A DNA stretch of 64,000 nucleotides from Leifsonia sp. 1010 (GTDB taxonomy: Bacteria; Actinomycetota; Actinomycetes; Actinomycetales; Microbacteriaceae), in contig NZ_JAVDSL010000001.1 of the NCBI RefSeq assembly GCF_031455295.1, forward strand, positions 1,426,001 through 1,490,000, given 5' to 3'. A program made the translations under genes and the position numbers. Positions 61,375 through 64,000 of this stretch are shown piece after piece. The number at the start of each line of letters is the position of its first letter. Within the stretch, counting starts at the first letter, position 1. The notes beneath the pieces were generated by a model, which saw only the letters and a program-made list of their open reading frames with translations, made no database searches and was not told the DNA's origin.

Positions 61375-61779
61375 ATGTCCATCACCCTGTCCCAGGCTCA
61401 GCGCATCATCGCCGCCGCCGACGCCAAGGCCGCCGAGCTCGGCGTGCCGTCGTCGTTCACCGTGCTCGACACGGGTGCGCGGATGGTCGCCTCGGTGCGT
61501 CAGGACGGCGCGCCGCTCGTCTCGATCGAGTCGAGCTTCGCGAAGGCCCGCACCACGATCTTCTTCGGAGGTGCGGCTTCCGGCGACCTCGCCGGGGCCG
61601 TGCAGCCGGGTGCGCCGCTGTTCACCCTGGGTGACGCGAGCGTCGAGCAGCTCACCTTCATCGCCGGTGGCGTGCCGATCGTGGATGCGGCGGGCGGCCT
61701 GATCGGCGCCCTCGGCTCCGGCGGTGGTACGCCCGAGCAGGATCTGGAGATCGCGACCGCGGCAGTGGCGGCGATCTGA
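61375..61779 (+). CDS. GlcG/HbpS-family heme-binding-like protein
   Basis: 134 residues with the family pattern: ITLSQAQRIIAAADAKAAELGVPSSFTVLDTGARMVASVRQDGAPLVSIESSFAKARTT and GGVPIVDAAGGLIGALGSGGGTPEQDLEIATAAVAAI. Family members include HbpS (heme-binding redox sensor) and GlcG-like proteins. No signal peptide is seen, so it is cytosolic. It is 40 bp after the reductase and likely co-transcribed, which fits a redox-stress role. Confidence 0.88.
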   Translation: MSITLSQAQRIIAAADAKAAELGVPSSFTVLDTGARMVASVRQDGAPLVSIESSFAKARTTIFFGGAASGDLAGAVQPGAPLFTLGDASVEQLTFIAGGVPIVDAAGGLIGALGSGGGTPEQDLEIATAAVAAI

Positions 61780-61808
61780 CGCCCGGCCGACGCGGCTAGC
61801 CTCGACCT

Positions 61809-62552
61809 GTGGATGAGGAAGAGGCGCTCGCCGGGGGAAACGCCGGCGGCACGGTGGTGCGCATCGGCGGCACCGTCCGCAAGCCGTGGACGGCGGCGAC
61901 CTCGAGCGTCGTGTCGTTCGTGGAGCACCTGCGCGGGGCCGGTGTGGATGCGCCGGCCCCGCTAGGTCGCGACGACGAGGGGCGGCAGGTCCAGGAGTTC
62001 GTGCCGGGCCGTCTGGCGATGGATGCGGACCCGCTCTCCCTGTCCGAGTTGCGTCGGGTCGGGGCGATAGTCCGCTCCATCCACGACGCGAGTGCCGGGT
62101 TCGTCCCGCCGCCGGATGCGGTCTGGGAGACGGCGATCCCTGCACCGGGCGGCGACCTGGTCTGCCACAACGACCTGGCTCCCTGGAACCTCATTGTGGG
62201 CGACCGCTGGGTCTTCATCGACTGGGACGCCTCCGGCCCCAGCACCCGCCTCTGGGATCTGGCCTACGCGGCCCAGGCGTTCACGCTGAACGACCCGGCC
62301 CGCGCCCCCGGGGACTCCGCCCGGGCACTCGCGGCATTCGTCGACGGTTACGGCGCCGACGAGAGCCTGCGCGATGACCTCCCGACCGAGATGGGCCGCA
62401 GGACCCAGGCGATGTACGACCTGCTCCACTCGTCGAACCGCGCAGGTCGGGAACCGTGGGCGTCGATGTACGAGACCGGGCACGGAGCGCACTGGCAGGC
62501 GGTCACCCGCTACGTGACCGCGCACCGCGACATATGGGCACGCGCCCTGTAA
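61809..62552 (+). CDS. Aminoglycoside-phosphotransferase-fold kinase
   Basis: 247 residues from a GTG. The APH fold is clear: N-lobe VVRIGGTVRKP (Lys as ATP-binding residue), catalytic loop VCHNDLAPWNLIVG (HxDxxxxN) and the metal Asp in FIDWDASGP. WDLAYAAQAF follows. The substrate is unknown; such kinases act on antibiotics, sugars, homoserine or choline-like alcohols. Its 3' end runs into the poly-G region. Confidence 0.85.
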   Translation: MDEEEALAGGNAGGTVVRIGGTVRKPWTAATSSVVSFVEHLRGAGVDAPAPLGRDDEGRQVQEFVPGRLAMDADPLSLSELRRVGAIVRSIHDASAGFVPPPDAVWETAIPAPGGDLVCHNDLAPWNLIVGDRWVFIDWDASGPSTRLWDLAYAAQAFTLNDPARAPGDSARALAAFVDGYGADESLRDDLPTEMGRRTQAMYDLLHSSNRAGREPWASMYETGHGAHWQAVTRYVTAHRDIWARAL

Positions 62553-62559
62553 AACCGGG

Positions 62560-62760
<201 letters not shown>

Positions 62761-62766
62761 GGGAGG

Positions 62767-63606
62767 TCAGGGTGCGGGGGCGAACCGCTCCACGCCCGCG
62801 ACGCGCAGCAGGTCGAGCTTGGCCGCATCCTCGCTGCCGGGCACCGCGGTGTAGACGACGATGCGGAGGTCGCCGTCGGGCACGGTGAGCACGTCGCAGT
62901 CGACGGTGATCGGCCCGACGATCGTCTCGGTCATCGTCTTGCGGCTGGAGCGGTGCGCGGCCACGCGTGCGGTGGCCCAGCGGCGCTCGAAGTCGGGGGA
63001 TGCGTCCCGCAGCCGCGCGATCAGACGGGCGAGGTCGCGGTCGGCCGGGTAGCGTCCGTGCGCCTGCCGGAGCTCCGCGACCAGGTCGGCGGAGAACTCC
63101 TCGGCGTGCACGTCGTCGAACTCGACGCCGGAATGGCCGTGCGTGAAGTGCCGCCACACCAGGTTGCGGTCGAGTCCCGTGACCTCCGACGGATCCTTCA
63201 GCAGCGCGGCCCACAGCTGGTTCCAGACGAGGAAGTCCCACGACGCCGTGAACACCGCGAGCGGCACATCCCCGATCCGGTCGAGGATGCGCTGTACGCC
63301 CGGCGTGAGATGCCTCGGGATGCTGCCCGCCGGCGACGACGCCGCACCGGCCACGCGGAACAGGTGGTCGCGTTCCTCGGCCGAGAGGCGGAGCGCGCGG
63401 GCGAGCGCGCTGAGGAGCTGCGGCGACGGATTCGTCGCGCGGCCCTGCTCCAGGCGCACGATGTAGTCGACGCTCACCCCGGCGAGCGCGGCGAGCTCTT
63501 CCCGGCGCAGCCCCGGCGTCCGTCTACCCGGGCCGGCCGGCAGCCCCACCTCGGCCGGGTCGACGCGGTCGCGCCACGACCGCAGCACCGCCGCGAACTC
63601 GCTCAT
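62767..63606 (-). CDS. XRE-type HTH regulator with MmyB-like ligand domain
   Basis: 279 residues. The N-terminal HTH (RRTPGLRREELAALAGVSVDYIVRLEQGRATNPSPQLLSALARALRL) is followed by a MmyB-like PAS domain (about 100-279) with LTPGVQRILDRIGDVPLAVFTASWDFLVWNQLWAALLKDPS and the LVWRHFT motif. These bind fatty-acid-like ligands in some relatives. It is divergent from the SDR at 63709 with 102 bp between, a frequent actinobacterial pair. Confidence 0.9.
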   Translation of the reverse strand: MSEFAAVLRSWRDRVDPAEVGLPAGPGRRTPGLRREELAALAGVSVDYIVRLEQGRATNPSPQLLSALARALRLSAEERDHLFRVAGAASSPAGSIPRHLTPGVQRILDRIGDVPLAVFTASWDFLVWNQLWAALLKDPSEVTGLDRNLVWRHFTHGHSGVEFDDVHAEEFSADLVAELRQAHGRYPADRDLARLIARLRDASPDFERRWATARVAAHRSSRKTMTETIVGPITVDCDVLTVPDGDLRIVVYTAVPGSEDAAKLDLLRVAGVERFAPAP

Positions 63607-63708
63607 GGCCTCATCGTACGTCCGGTGACGTGCCCGACCCTGGTACTGCCGGTACCCCCGAAGGCCGGTGCCTGGGCATCCCCGCGGCCGGAGCGCAGGA
63701 TCGAGGAC

Positions 63709-64000
63709 ATGACGACGACACTGATCACAGGAGCCAACCGCAGCCTCGGCCTCGAGACCGCCCGCCGGCTCATCGAGGCGGGGCACACGGTCTACGCCGG
63801 GATGCGCGACATCGCGACGGGGGAGGAAGCGCGGGCGCTGGGTGCCATCCCGCTGGCCCTCGATGTCACCGACCAGGCCAGCGTGGATGCGGCGGTCGCC
63901 TCGCTGCCCGAATTGGATGTGCTGGTCAACAACGCCGGCGTGCTCGGCGGCCTGCGACAGGGCGCCGACGACCTCGACATCGAGGCGATGCGGCAGACGC
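63709..64000 (+). CDS. SDR-family oxidoreductase (3' end outside window)
   Basis: Partial (97 residues seen). TLITGANRSLGLETARRL carries the NAD(P)-binding TGANRSLG motif and NNAGVLGG follows; the catalytic YxxxK is beyond the right edge. GAGGAC precedes the ATG. It is probably repressed by the divergent MmyB-type regulator. Confidence 0.85.
   Translation, partial: MTTTLITGANRSLGLETARRLIEAGHTVYAGMRDIATGEEARALGAIPLALDVTDQASVDAAVASLPELDVLVNNAGVLGGLRQGADDLDIEAMRQT

Overview
The window looks like a chromosomal segment of a high-GC actinobacterium, most likely Micrococcales and probably Microbacteriaceae (Leifsonia- or Microbacterium-like). The basis is very high GC, frequent GTG starts, dense 4-nt gene overlaps, an RskA-type anti-sigma factor, a class F-like sortase, a LAxTG-type anchor and an actinobacterial mraY. 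This placement is inference. I saw no tRNA, rRNA, CRISPR array, transposase or phage gene.

Layout. (1) 1-2.4 kb: one-component regulators (MerR, MarR) next to an SDR and an alpha/beta hydrolase. (2) 2.4-6.3 kb: a four-gene, translationally coupled minus-strand operon encoding a GAF-PP2C phosphatase, a cellulose-synthase-like GT2, a STAS anti-sigma antagonist and an RsbW-like kinase, i.e. a partner-switching module wrapped around a polysaccharide synthase. (3) 6.3-10 kb: TetR/SDR and TetR/aldo-keto reductase pairs with clear palindromic operators. (4) 10-19.5 kb: a solitary mraY, then a minus-strand ABC-sugar/arabinan operon (lipoprotein SBP, two permeases, GH1-like, GH51, secreted GH93-like with CBM and ricin lectin) behind a LacI-type operator. 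(5) 19.6-34.8 kb: an ice-binding-like surface protein, an MDR pump with HxlR regulator, an ArsR/RibD-C/SRPBCC operon, epoxide hydrolase, quinone-reductase modules with TetR regulators, a thioesterase, small membrane proteins and further regulators. (6) 34.8-39.5 kb: a secreted phospholipase-C-type phosphoesterase coupled to a large wall-anchored protein with three Ig-like repeats and an endonuclease/exonuclease/phosphatase-like domain. (7) 39.8-43 kb: GntR, hydrolases, a possible 16-residue peptide gene and an MSMEG_6728-family protein. (8) 43-52.2 kb: two tandem LacI paralogues and a second ABC-sugar operon ending in a GH63-like and a GH127 (beta-L-arabinofuranosidase) enzyme, with several copies of one LacI operator and a separate phased palindrome array. 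(9) 52.3-59.5 kb: a SigK/RskA-type system with two DUF4397 genes, each preceded by a matching SigK-like promoter, enclosing an ABC exporter with TetR and a lipoprotein sortase. (10) 59.5-64 kb: LapA-like membrane protein, HxlR-regulated reductase with HbpS/GlcG-like protein, an aminoglycoside-phosphotransferase-fold kinase, an extreme poly-G/poly-C inverted repeat, and an HTH regulator divergent from a truncated SDR.

Together, both sugar operons point to L-arabinose-containing plant polymers: arabinan (GH93/GH51) and beta-L-arabinofuranosides (GH127). The other themes are surface and envelope functions (polysaccharide synthase, ice-binding-like protein, sortase, wall-anchored nuclease-like protein) and redox or electrophile detoxification under dedicated one-component repressors. 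No function is proven by sequence alone.
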